Positions 31,955 through 40,643 of a DNA stretch of 64,000 bases are shown piece by piece. The stretch covers positions 1-64,000 of the forward strand of contig JADBLO010000003.1 of the NCBI GenBank assembly GCA_014894395.1. Reading direction: 5' to 3'. Source of the DNA: Thermoplasmata archaeon. Lineage in GTDB: Archaea; Thermoplasmatota; E2; DHVEG-1. A model generated the notes under the pieces. That model made no database searches, had not been told where the DNA came from, and saw only the letters and a list, made by a program, of their open reading frames with translations. Numbering within the stretch: the first letter of the stretch is position 1; every line of letters begins with the position of its first letter. The translations under genes and the position numbers were made by a program.

Positions 31955-32340
31955 TGAAAGGACGTACGATTTCACCAGGAAAAGTAAAAGGAGTCGCACT
32001 CGTATCAAAAGAGCCCATCGGGTTTTACGGGGGCATCAATATCAAAACCGGTATTGTCATAGAAAAAGGTCATCCGCTGGAAGGAAAATGCGTCAAAGAT
32101 AAAATCCTGGTGTTCCCCTGCGGAAAAGGCTCTACCGTCGGCTCCTATGTTATTTACGGGTTGCAGAAGAACGGCGCCGCCCCAAAAGGAATCATCAATA
32201 AAGAAACAGAAACGATTGTTGCAACCGGCGTCATCCTTGCATCGATCCCGTGTGTTGATAAGATCGACATTGACCAGATCAAAGACGGGGATACCGTGGT
32301 GTTGAATGCGGATAACGCAACCGTGGAAGTCGCAAAATAA
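31951..32340 (+). CDS. Phosphomevalonate dehydratase, small subunit (AcnX type)
   Basis: 129 residues, the usual size for the AcnX swivel subunit (DUF126). GRTISPGKVKGVALVSKEPI opens the swivelling beta-barrel; FPCGKGSTVGSYVIYGLQKN carries the serine that closes the active site; the end IKDGDTVVLNADNATVEV is the usual closing strand. It overlaps the large-subunit gene by 4 nt, so subunits are made in balance. Its stop abuts the stop of the CrtC-like gene on the opposite strand with no gap. Confidence 0.92.
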   Translation: MMKGRTISPGKVKGVALVSKEPIGFYGGINIKTGIVIEKGHPLEGKCVKDKILVFPCGKGSTVGSYVIYGLQKNGAAPKGIINKETETIVATGVILASIPCVDKIDIDQIKDGDTVVLNADNATVEVAK

Positions 32341-33633
32341 TTACAAGAGCGCACGCATATTCCACGACACGCCGATACCGTGGACCGGGACCTCATAATC
32401 ACCGTCATCATCAGACCATGAGATGGTTCCATCAATCGTACAATACCCGATTTTCATTCCCATATACGTGGGGAACTTCCATATTTTACTGGTCGCATGA
32501 GTAATTTCGAGGTCTCCATTTAACGTTGTTTTCGTCCCGTATAAGAGTGCTTGACTGATGACATACAGCGGATTTAAACTTGGATCTGCTTTAACACTGA
32601 ACGCAGACGGTAATTTAACCAAGGGGAACACCTTTTCGTCTTTCTGGGTGATTTTCAGATTCACGTCCTTCAGCTCCGTGATAGTTTCTCCTCGGTCAGT
32701 GGTGATCAAGAGAGTACCAAACGGGTCAAGCTTTGACAATGCACCAGAAACGATTTGAGGACTTGGGAGATAATTTGCTGCGTAGATGTTCCATCCATTA
32801 TCCAAGGTAAGAGAGAACCAGTCCCAGCCGCCAATCGCGAGTCGTGTGATTGCATTCGGAGTCCAGGAGTGCTCGTGGGAACCTGTTCCCTTCACGGTGT
32901 AGGTCTGTCCATCGATCGTCACCGTCCCAGACACATCACAACCAAGCAACACGTAGTTGGCAACCTCACCTTCTGATTTATCAAACGCCCGTGACCCCAG
33001 TACCCAAACCGGCAGGGATCGAGCGGTATAATCCAAATCTACCACGATTTCATGCGCCGTATCAATATCCGAATCCTCTGCATGGACATGCCAACGCGGA
33101 TACGACCCTTCTGCCCAGGAGTCCTCAAACTGAATCTTCACCCCAGGGGAGCCAGCAATAAGAGTCCCTTCTTTGAGGATCCCCAGATAATGCTCCTTGT
33201 TCGTCATCCCACCATAGGTTTCACTCTTGTTGCCAAGGACACTGACGACAAGCAAATCTGGTTTATTGGTCCCAAGAAGGTCGCCACGGGCCATATGGTT
33301 GAAACTGACCGCAATCGACCAATCCTTCAACTGACTCAAGCTATCGTTAAAAACAGCGTTAAAATACCACCACTCTCGGGAGATACGGAGTTCGTTGAAA
33401 TGCACTCCTTCATCCTCTGATGAGACATCCCGTCGATACGCGGGAATAAGAGAGTTTGGTGGAGTTGGGAGTTTCACCGGCGGTAGTGTGGTTGTCGTAT
33501 TGTCACCGGTATCTGGTGGAGTCTGATCATCAGAAGGCAGAAATGAACTGATATAATCTGCCTTGTATAAAAAAAGCGTAGAAACTACGATGAGTGCTAC
33601 GATGATAATCGTATCAATCTTTCTGAATTTCAT
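32341..33633 (-). CDS. CrtC/AttH-like lipocalin-fold protein, membrane-anchored
   Basis: 430 residues. One N-terminal membrane helix (IDTIIIVALIVVSTLFLYKA), a Thr/Pro-rich linker, then a double lipocalin-like fold: ISREWWYFNAVFNDSLSQLK, GSYPRWHVHAEDSD, GTGSHEHSWTPNAI and WDWFSLTLDNGWNIYAANY. The WWY, HEHSW and DNGW motifs are those of hydroxyneurosporene synthase (CrtC, which hydrates a carotenoid double bond) and the AttH family. Substrate is unknown. A second, soluble homologue lies at 39313. No phytoene synthase or desaturase genes are here, so a carotenoid role is not supported locally; an isoprenoid substrate is plausible. Confidence 0.75.
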   Translation of the reverse strand: MKFRKIDTIIIVALIVVSTLFLYKADYISSFLPSDDQTPPDTGDNTTTTLPPVKLPTPPNSLIPAYRRDVSSEDEGVHFNELRISREWWYFNAVFNDSLSQLKDWSIAVSFNHMARGDLLGTNKPDLLVVSVLGNKSETYGGMTNKEHYLGILKEGTLIAGSPGVKIQFEDSWAEGSYPRWHVHAEDSDIDTAHEIVVDLDYTARSLPVWVLGSRAFDKSEGEVANYVLLGCDVSGTVTIDGQTYTVKGTGSHEHSWTPNAITRLAIGGWDWFSLTLDNGWNIYAANYLPSPQIVSGALSKLDPFGTLLITTDRGETITELKDVNLKITQKDEKVFPLVKLPSAFSVKADPSLNPLYVISQALLYGTKTTLNGDLEITHATSKIWKFPTYMGMKIGYCTIDGTISWSDDDGDYEVPVHGIGVSWNMRALL

Positions 33634-33723
33634 TCTTCACCAAACGATATCGCTATAGAGTGCTTCTGACAGGAGGATATTAATAGTTATCTTTACAGTT
33701 AGTACCCATTTGATGTAGACGCA

Positions 33724-33735
33724 TATTTTTATAAT
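33724..33735 (+). promoter_or_regulatory. TATA box for the HD-ACL operon
   Basis: TATTTTTATAATA-like stretch about 42-53 nt before the ATG at 33777; GGAGG lies 6-10 nt before that ATG. The next genes follow at 14 nt and with a 4-nt overlap, so one promoter probably serves three genes. Confidence 0.45.
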
Positions 33736-33776
33736 ACTGTGAACAATTACCACCGAACCCAGTACGGAGGCATTCT

Positions 33777-34298
33777 ATGATAGAAAAACGCGATATTGTG
33801 AACTGTTTTTCAGAACTTACATGGATACAAGATAAAGACCTCAGAAACAAGGTCGTGAACGTATGGAAAACCGCCGCTGATCGTGGGAAATGGCAACGAC
33901 TCCAGGAGATCCCGTTTACTCTTATTTTTGAAAACTCAGGGTTACTTGTTGATCATACCAAACGGATTACCACACTGGTCCGAAATGTCGGGAATACGCG
34001 AGAGGAGCATCTCAACAAAGACCATCTCATCGCTGGTGCTCTTCTGCATGATGTCGGAAAACTCCTTGAATATGAAATGAAAGACGGGAAAATCGTTAAA
34101 AGTAAATTTGGGGAGAAAATGCGACATCCTGCGGCTGGCGCGCAACTTGCTGAAGAATGCATGCTTCCCGAAGAGGTGGTGCATATTATCGCTGCTCATT
34201 CTCATGAAGGCGACACCATGAATCGATCCCCGGAGGCAATTATCATTCATCACTGTGATTTTATCGACTTTGAAATTAAAAAGGCACTGAGCAAATAG
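33777..34298 (+). CDS. HD-domain (HDIG) phosphohydrolase
   Basis: 173 residues. DHTKRITTLVRNVGNTREEH, then the metal pair LLHDVGK (H-D), HPAAGAQLAEECMLPEEVVH and AAHSHEGD supply the conserved histidines and aspartate of an HD-type metal-dependent phosphohydrolase. Small stand-alone members act on nucleotides or 2',3'-cyclic ends, but substrate cannot be deduced. It leads an apparent operon with the ATP-citrate-lyase-like genes, only 14 nt away, a link I cannot explain biochemically. Confidence 0.85.
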   Translation: MIEKRDIVNCFSELTWIQDKDLRNKVVNVWKTAADRGKWQRLQEIPFTLIFENSGLLVDHTKRITTLVRNVGNTREEHLNKDHLIAGALLHDVGKLLEYEMKDGKIVKSKFGEKMRHPAAGAQLAEECMLPEEVVHIIAAHSHEGDTMNRSPEAIIIHHCDFIDFEIKKALSK

Positions 34299-34312
34299 GA
34301 GCTATTGGGAAC

Positions 34313-35614
34313 ATGAAGTTGTACGAGAACGAAGTGAAAAAAATCTTTGATACCATGAAAATTCCTATTCCGAAACAATATGGCGTCATTCATTCTGCGG
34401 AAGAGCTTGACCATGTACCGGTGAATTTTCCGCTCATGTTGAAATCCATGGTTTTGGTTGGTGGCAGAGGAAAAGCAGGTGGTATTAAGAAAGCTCAGAG
34501 CATGGCGGAGGCAAAATCACTCGTAAAAACATTGTTTAATCTGAAGATCAAAGGATTACCTGTGGAAAGTATTCTTTTAGAAGAAGCGGTGGATGACCTC
34601 GGTGCCTGTTACATTGGTACGACCATGGACCCTGCAACGTTTAACAACGTGGTCATGGTGAGTGCCTCTGGCGGTGTTGACATTGAACAAGTTGCTCGTG
34701 AAAAACCAGAATCTATCGTGAAGCGAGAGATCGTTGATAACGCGAAGACGCTACCGAAAAAAATTGCACAAGAGCTAGCTTCTGCTCTTTGTAATGATTT
34801 AGAGAAAAAAATAGATACGAAGAAAAGAAACGAACTTCAGGATAGCCTTGCTGATATCATCTCCAAGGTGTATGAGACCTATCAACGGTGTGACGCGAGG
34901 TTATGCGAGGTCAATCCGCTGCTCCTCACGTCAAAGGGTGTGATTGCTGCTGACGCGAAACTCATCCTAGATGACAATGCGCTGTTCAGACAAAATGATT
35001 TATTGCAGATGCTGGGGATTTCTGAAAAACGACATGATGTTGCGGAGCGGACAAAAAACGAGCTCAGAGCCCAGGCTGCTGGATTCCCCTATATCGATCT
35101 CCTACCTGAGAACTTCATAAAAGATCCTCAGAAACTCTATGTTGGTCTTGTCCCAGGTGGCGCTGGCTACGGCATATTTTCCATTGATGAGGTTGCCACT
35201 ATTGGAAAACGATTTTTCAATGACCATATCATTCCCGTGAACTTCATGGATAGCGGCGGAGGGCCAACACAAAACAGAGTAACAGAAATGTTCCATCTGC
35301 TCATGGATTACCCTGTTGTCGACCTTATCATTACCTCACGGTTCGGCGGGATATCCAGCTGTGACATCTTCATTCGCGGTCTTATTAAAGCAGTGGTGGA
35401 ACGCCATGAAAAAGGACTGCGGATGATCCCTATCTATGGAAGAATGGTCGGAACTGATCTCCCGAGCGCACGCACGTTTTTAGAAAAAGAAAAACATGAA
35501 CACGCTGATGCATTAAAAGACGTACACATTATCATAGGAAATCAACGGATCATGGCTGATGTGATCCGCGAAGGAATCCAAAAAACGTGTGAATCCAAGG
35601 GGTGGAAACCATGA
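34313..35614 (+). CDS. aclB: ATP-citrate lyase, ATP-grasp subunit (SucC-like)
   Basis: 433 residues of the ATP-grasp acyl-CoA synthetase beta type. KQYGVIHSAEELDHVPVNFP starts the ATP-grasp fold, VLVGGRGKAGGIKKAQS is the nucleotide loop, CEVNPLLLTSKGVIAADAKL supplies the Mg2+ ligands E-N-P and D, and FMDSGGGPTQNRVTEMFHLL is the phosphate-loop helix. Length and domain layout match the ATP-binding part of ATP-citrate lyase or a succinyl-CoA synthetase beta chain. The downstream fusion with a citrate-synthase-like domain makes citrate the likely substrate. It overlaps the large-subunit gene by 4 nt (ATGA). Confidence 0.82.
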   Translation: MKLYENEVKKIFDTMKIPIPKQYGVIHSAEELDHVPVNFPLMLKSMVLVGGRGKAGGIKKAQSMAEAKSLVKTLFNLKIKGLPVESILLEEAVDDLGACYIGTTMDPATFNNVVMVSASGGVDIEQVAREKPESIVKREIVDNAKTLPKKIAQELASALCNDLEKKIDTKKRNELQDSLADIISKVYETYQRCDARLCEVNPLLLTSKGVIAADAKLILDDNALFRQNDLLQMLGISEKRHDVAERTKNELRAQAAGFPYIDLLPENFIKDPQKLYVGLVPGGAGYGIFSIDEVATIGKRFFNDHIIPVNFMDSGGGPTQNRVTEMFHLLMDYPVVDLIITSRFGGISSCDIFIRGLIKAVVERHEKGLRMIPIYGRMVGTDLPSARTFLEKEKHEHADALKDVHIIIGNQRIMADVIREGIQKTCESKGWKP

Positions 35615-37749
35615 AGTTAGTCCCCCCGGATCAAGGGATGCTGTACTACATCATTGAGAACAAACGTCCAGATCTTGCAAAAAAAATTAGAGACACGGGT
35701 ATTATAGAGACCGCTGTGGTCGGTCTTGGAGGGCAAGGGACACGACATGCAGAGTTAATGCAGCAGTATGGGACGACGATTACCGCGGGTATCGCACCAG
35801 GTCGCGGGGGAACACGGCTCTTGGAGACGATACCAGTCTATGACACAATCAAAGAATGCCTCAAAGAACATCCAAGTATTGCGGTCGCAAGCATCTGGCG
35901 ACATTATTCAACCGCGAAGGATGCGACCATAGAAGTAATAGAAGCAGATATCCCTGTGGTGGTCCTCATCAGTGAAGGGATACCATTGAAAGACATCCGT
36001 GATATCCTTGTCGCTGCACGGAAACACAAAACAGTCCTTATTGGAGGGAACACCCCGGGTGTTATTTTTCCGCCAGAAGGAATCAAAGCAGGGATGCTTC
36101 CCGATGTGTTCTACCCGGAAGAGGTTTCTCCAGAGGCATTTGGACCAAAAGGCGTGACGATTATTTCTCGGAGTGGAGCTATCCTGTATCATCTCTCCGA
36201 TGCGTTAGCAAGCGTTGGTATTGCACAAAACGCGGTCATCGGTGTCGGTGGGGATGGTGCAATTGGTTCGACATTCCGCGACCTTGTACCTCTCGCAATG
36301 GCCTATAAAAACACGGACCTTGTTGTAGTCGCCGGGGAAATTGGTGGATGCCAAGAAGAATTACTCGCTGAGGATATCAAGAAAAACCCAAAGAACTACC
36401 CAAAGCCCCTCATCGCATTAATCTCCGGGGCACATGCTCCTGAAGGAAAAACCATGGGACATGCCGGAGCAATCGTGTCACCAGGGCAAGTCTATGGAAC
36501 GTTCCAGTCAAAGAAACATGCTCTTGAAAGTGCGGGTGTGCCAGTGATGAACAGCCAGTACGATCTCATTGCCGAAGTTCAAAAAAGACTGCAGAAAAAA
36601 ACCTACTTTGATGTTGAGAATTATTATAAAAAAATGAAGACGATATGGGATGCACCATCCAAGAAACCTGGCTGGGGAACACTCATTACCAAAGTGATGC
36701 CAAATAATCTTTTAATTTCAGGATATCCTTTACAAGACATTGTGGAACGAAAGGGTTTCCTTGAGACCGCGTATCTTCTAGTAAAAGGAGAGTTCCCGGA
36801 CAAAAAAACAGTAGAAGAGATGCGAAAGATTGCGGTAGAAGCTGCAAAGAAGCCTGTACCAAAGGTGACGCACCTGAAGAATGAGGATATCTCAAAAACA
36901 TTAGTCAAGTATTTTGTTCTTGACGAGGAACTCGCACAGTATCCCGAAGGAGGAACTGATGGAGCAGTGAAAAAAACTATCTTCTGTCTGGGAAGGACTG
37001 CTCGATACCTAAGCGCAATATTAGGCACGGAAAAAGCCTTGGGGCATCTTCATGGAAATGAACCATTTTCCCACATAATTTATCGTGCTGTTACGGGGAA
37101 TTCAACGGTGAATGAACAGCATTCTCGTATGATTGAGGCTATGATTGTCGCCTGTGTGGACCATGGGGTTACTCCGCCATCTGCCCAGGCGACTCTTATC
37201 GCGGCATCCACGAGAGCACCCTATGAGGTTGCGGTGGCTCAGGGTGTTGGTGCGATTACCGATGTGCATGGTGGAGCTGGTGCGAAGGCTGCGCAACTCT
37301 TTACCGAGTGTATCATGAAATCAAAAAAGGAGAACATCGATGTTGCCCAAGCGACCAGAGAGATAATGAGAAAGTACATCGAAGAGGGAAAACGAATCGA
37401 AGGCTTAGGGCATCGGCTTCATACGAAGGACCCCCGACGTGATGTTCTTTGGAATTTTTCTTCTCAGACCGGTATCGCTGGGAAGCATGTACAGCTTTCC
37501 AAGATGGTAAGTATGATATTTGAACAGGTCAGAGGGATGAGTCTTCCTATCAATGTCGATGGTGTGATCGGGGCAATCGTCGCAGATATGGGTCTTAACC
37601 CCGCGATGGCAAAAGCATTCTTTATCTATGGAAGAATCGCTGGTCTTTCCGGCCATTACTTCGAAGAAGTTGCTTCACAACCTCGCATGCGCCAGATAAA
37701 CTTCACAGAAGCGGTGTATAAAGGGAAAGGACCAAGAAGTATCGTATAA
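35611..37749 (+). CDS. aclA: ATP-citrate lyase, SucD-like plus citryl-CoA lyase subunit
   Basis: 712 residues from ATG 35611. The first half is SucD-like: VVGLGGQGTRHAELMQQYGT (CoA-binding Rossmann), NTPGVIFPPEGIKAGM, IISRSGAILYHLSDALASVG, and the phosphohistidine motif GHAGAIVSPG (His about residue 284). The second half is a citrate-synthase fold: LHGNEPFSHIIYRAVTGNST, HGVTPPSAQATLIAASTRAP, DVHGGAGAKAAQLFTE and GLGHRLHTKDPR with the active-site histidine. It would make citryl-CoA through phosphohistidine and cleave it to acetyl-CoA and oxaloacetate. The enzyme may serve a reductive TCA cycle or feed acetyl-CoA to the adjacent mevalonate route. It is longer than typical bacterial AclA. Confidence 0.82.
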   Translation: MKLVPPDQGMLYYIIENKRPDLAKKIRDTGIIETAVVGLGGQGTRHAELMQQYGTTITAGIAPGRGGTRLLETIPVYDTIKECLKEHPSIAVASIWRHYSTAKDATIEVIEADIPVVVLISEGIPLKDIRDILVAARKHKTVLIGGNTPGVIFPPEGIKAGMLPDVFYPEEVSPEAFGPKGVTIISRSGAILYHLSDALASVGIAQNAVIGVGGDGAIGSTFRDLVPLAMAYKNTDLVVVAGEIGGCQEELLAEDIKKNPKNYPKPLIALISGAHAPEGKTMGHAGAIVSPGQVYGTFQSKKHALESAGVPVMNSQYDLIAEVQKRLQKKTYFDVENYYKKMKTIWDAPSKKPGWGTLITKVMPNNLLISGYPLQDIVERKGFLETAYLLVKGEFPDKKTVEEMRKIAVEAAKKPVPKVTHLKNEDISKTLVKYFVLDEELAQYPEGGTDGAVKKTIFCLGRTARYLSAILGTEKALGHLHGNEPFSHIIYRAVTGNSTVNEQHSRMIEAMIVACVDHGVTPPSAQATLIAASTRAPYEVAVAQGVGAITDVHGGAGAKAAQLFTECIMKSKKENIDVAQATREIMRKYIEEGKRIEGLGHRLHTKDPRRDVLWNFSSQTGIAGKHVQLSKMVSMIFEQVRGMSLPINVDGVIGAIVADMGLNPAMAKAFFIYGRIAGLSGHYFEEVASQPRMRQINFTEAVYKGKGPRSIV

Positions 37750-37790
37750 GACGTAGTGGTAATCCTTGTCCCTCCACCAGACGTCAATCC

Positions 37791-39140
37791 CTATTTTTTT
37801 CGAATGGGGTTTGGCATGGAGTCGATATTGCTAAACACGAGAATATCCTGAGATAATCTTTTAAGGTATCTCGCGTATCGGACGGTGTACTTATATTTTC
37901 GTAAATATTTTTTCGCATACGCCATCCGTCTGAGAATTTCTTCTTTCGGTACTTTTGGGTTAATGTTTTCTGCCTCGGTTCCCGTTTTACAGGAGAAAGG
38001 ATAGATAACCCCCCATCCGAAACGCACTTCTTCAATAACGCGAAGAGAGTCGAGAAACTCTTCGAATGTTTCAGTTGGGAACCCGACAATAATTTCCGTT
38101 TCTAATAATAACGGGGGATACGCTTTTTTTAACCGGAAAAATGCTTCTTTTATTTTTTCAATATTGGAATATCGATGCATGAGCTGCGTCACACGAGGGT
38201 TTCCGGACTGGATCGAGGAACCAATCCGTGTTATCCTCCCCGTTTGTAAAATTTTTTCAAGCTCATCGATATATTTGATGACCCAATGGGGATGAATAAA
38301 ATGCAAATCAACGGAGTACTCTCCAGGAATACTGAGTATTTTATTGACAAGCTCAGGAAGACTTGTCCCGATGTCTACCCCATAACACCCGAGATCATCA
38401 GCATCAATGATGAAATTTTTATATCCTTCTTGTAAACCTTTTTTAAACTCCGAGATGAGTTCATCGAGTGGTTTGCTATGCATTGTTCCTATTGCTTTGT
38501 TAATCGCACAGTAGGCACATTTCCCTAAACAACCGGTGGATACTCTGATAAAAAAGGGATTTTCCACGGAAGTGCCATACCATGAAAACACGGGGCTATC
38601 CCAAATAGAGCTATTTCGAATAGTCTTTTTAATGAATTTATTGGTTCGGGAAATAGCCTGTGATTTTCCAGTCCATTTTTTTAAGGTAATAAATGGTTTG
38701 CTCTCGTCAACATTTTCCCATAAAATATCAGCATCTGGTATGTCGTGTAATTTTATTGTATGCTCTGGAAATAGCTCATCGATTTTTTCCATCTCTTTGG
38801 TAACAACGGTTTTTCCATGATAGATTTCCGCTAATTTTTCTTTATCTATACCGGGGAGACATCCAGTTACAATTAATTCAGCAGGGTAATTCATGAGTCT
38901 ATTGACTTCTTTTAACGCCTCTGTAGCTCGGCTATTGGTATCCGCGCAGGTGACCAAAATAATAACATCTGCTTTTCGTGGGTCATTGACAATGATATGG
39001 TTATTTTTTACAAAATAATCAGAGTATCTCCGTGCATCAAGTTTTCTTCGTGCACAAGTCCATGTCGTCGTAATATAGATTTTCTTTCTGCTCGGACGTC
39101 TTTTTGTAGTTTGTTTGCTTACGATGGCTCCCATAATCAA
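37791..39140 (-). CDS. MiaB-like radical SAM methylthiotransferase without TRAM
   Basis: 449 residues. The N-terminal UPF0004 domain has the three auxiliary-cluster cysteines at about 29 (TWTCARRK), 65 (VTCADTNS) and 94 (TGCLPG). The radical SAM motif is CLGKCAYC (cysteines about 204, 208, 211), followed by IGSSIQSGNPRVTQLMHRYS and DIIVGFPTET-type segments. The sequence ends shortly after ILRRMAYAKKYLRKYKYTVR with no TRAM domain, which most tRNA-modifying relatives need to hold tRNA. It may still be the archaeal t6A methylthiotransferase or may act on another substrate. It is convergent with the ACL operon and begins the minus-strand side of the tailoring cluster. Confidence 0.82.
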   Translation of the reverse strand: MIMGAIVSKQTTKRRPSRKKIYITTTWTCARRKLDARRYSDYFVKNNHIIVNDPRKADVIILVTCADTNSRATEALKEVNRLMNYPAELIVTGCLPGIDKEKLAEIYHGKTVVTKEMEKIDELFPEHTIKLHDIPDADILWENVDESKPFITLKKWTGKSQAISRTNKFIKKTIRNSSIWDSPVFSWYGTSVENPFFIRVSTGCLGKCAYCAINKAIGTMHSKPLDELISEFKKGLQEGYKNFIIDADDLGCYGVDIGTSLPELVNKILSIPGEYSVDLHFIHPHWVIKYIDELEKILQTGRITRIGSSIQSGNPRVTQLMHRYSNIEKIKEAFFRLKKAYPPLLLETEIIVGFPTETFEEFLDSLRVIEEVRFGWGVIYPFSCKTGTEAENINPKVPKEEILRRMAYAKKYLRKYKYTVRYARYLKRLSQDILVFSNIDSMPNPIRKK

Positions 39141-39312
39141 TAATCACTACCCCTTTTTTATAAGATAATAACATGGCTAATAGGCATGCTATATAAATAT
39201 CTCACTACGGTCACTCTGTCAGAGCTGTATCTTTTCGGGTCTTGATTTCCAGGAAATGATGTATGGTAATCTAAAAACTATTTAAGAATGGAATCGAATA
39301 GCTGTTGCGACT

Positions 39313-40629
39313 ATGACACAGAAAAACCATGCGCAGAACCCATGGACTGCTGAAGATGAACGAGGACATACATCTCAAACTCTTGAATGGTGGTCTATTA
39401 TAGGGTTTTTCACCTCGCAAGAAGATCAGAAACACTGGAGTTTAAAAACCTCGCTCAGCGAAGGAGTCCTCGACCAGACACACGTAGGTTCTCTTTGTTA
39501 TATCAACCTATTTGATGAAGAGGCAAACCGTCATTACGTCTATATCGTACGATACCCTGATTCTCGGTTACAGTCACGTCAAGATGTATTTGACGTACGT
39601 CACGAGGATTCCTCAATGAAAGGGTCGTATCCATCCTATGATGTGCATTTGCGGGATCCAGATAAAGATATTGACATCAATTTCACAATTCATGCTACAT
39701 CACTTCCTCATTGGGTCGCACAAGAGGCGACCAACGGGTGGCTCCCGATGGGCCTAGGGTTCTTTCGATATGGATTCATCCCAAAAACTAGGATTTCCGG
39801 AACAATCAAGATTCATGGGAAACTCTTCACCATTGAAGGAACTGGATATTTCGAGCACGTCTGGGGTGATTTCTCTTTTCGAAACCCTTTATCCCTCCGT
39901 AAAAACCATATAAAAACAATTTCCACGTATGCACGACTTATTGAATGGTGGTTACAGAATCAAAAACCCTTTATTCCCTCAACACTTATTTTTAGTACCG
40001 AAAACAATCCTCTTGGATATGATTGGGCGTGGACGGTGTTGGATAATGGGTGGACGATTTTCTATGGTAATATTCTTTTTTGGATGATGGAAGGGCCGGC
40101 AACCGGTATTCTCATTCTCTCAAAAGACGATAAAACCTACAGTGAGTTCAGTAATATACAGTTTCGGTATAATAAAATAAAAACTGCTAAAACCTATGAT
40201 TTTGTGTATCCAACTGAGTTAGAAATCATTGCGAAAAAAGGAAGGGAAACACTTCATCTTCGGTTCACGATGACTTCTGAGTGTGAGGAATTTATCTCTC
40301 GGTTCGCTAGCGGGAAGCATTGGCTGGGGTTTGTCACCTGCGAAGCCCCTGGAAGAACAGAGGGATACTATACTAACGGTAACGAGAAAGTAGCTCTTAC
40401 AGGAAAGTGTAAAATTGAGCCGCAGCGGCAAGTATCAATTTTCGGTCATAACTCCCTGCGAATCGATATCCTCAAACCACCTAAAGGTGTTGGTATCTCT
40501 ATTGAAGTAGATTCCCATTATCTAGGGAAAAAGATGGTCGCGCTACTTCGATTCATCCCAAAGCCAATACTCCGATTTAGTTGTAGACGAATAGAAAATT
40601 CAAAACCAGTGAATCAAAAAAGACTGTAA
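39313..40629 (+). CDS. CrtC-like protein, soluble homologue
   Basis: 438 residues without a signal or membrane helix. TLEWWSIIGFFTSQEDQKHW, GSYPSYDVHLRDPDKDID, GTGYFEHVWGDFSFRNP and DWAWTVLDNGWTIFYGNILF follow the order of the CrtC/AttH motifs, as in the anchored homologue at 32341. EHVW replaces HEHSW, keeping the second histidine. A possible TATA (TATTTAAGA) lies about 30 nt upstream. CrtC adds water across an isoprenoid double bond; here the neighbours are prenyltransferases and methyltransferases rather than carotenoid genes, so a prenyl chain of another lipid is a reasonable guess for the substrate. Confidence 0.72.
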   Translation: MTQKNHAQNPWTAEDERGHTSQTLEWWSIIGFFTSQEDQKHWSLKTSLSEGVLDQTHVGSLCYINLFDEEANRHYVYIVRYPDSRLQSRQDVFDVRHEDSSMKGSYPSYDVHLRDPDKDIDINFTIHATSLPHWVAQEATNGWLPMGLGFFRYGFIPKTRISGTIKIHGKLFTIEGTGYFEHVWGDFSFRNPLSLRKNHIKTISTYARLIEWWLQNQKPFIPSTLIFSTENNPLGYDWAWTVLDNGWTIFYGNILFWMMEGPATGILILSKDDKTYSEFSNIQFRYNKIKTAKTYDFVYPTELEIIAKKGRETLHLRFTMTSECEEFISRFASGKHWLGFVTCEAPGRTEGYYTNGNEKVALTGKCKIEPQRQVSIFGHNSLRIDILKPPKGVGISIEVDSHYLGKKMVALLRFIPKPILRFSCRRIENSKPVNQKRL

Positions 40630-40643
40630 TATGATAGGACGGA

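Noticed and set aside
36624-37028. Minus-strand frame opposite the ACL large chain
   Set aside because: Shadow of a well-supported enzyme gene; no motif or start site of its own.
37750-37790. GGTAATCCTTGTCC and GTCAATCCCTATTTTTTT between convergent genes as a further tRNA-like copy
   Set aside because: It shares words with the repeats but in a different order and lacks the T-loop and acceptor strand.
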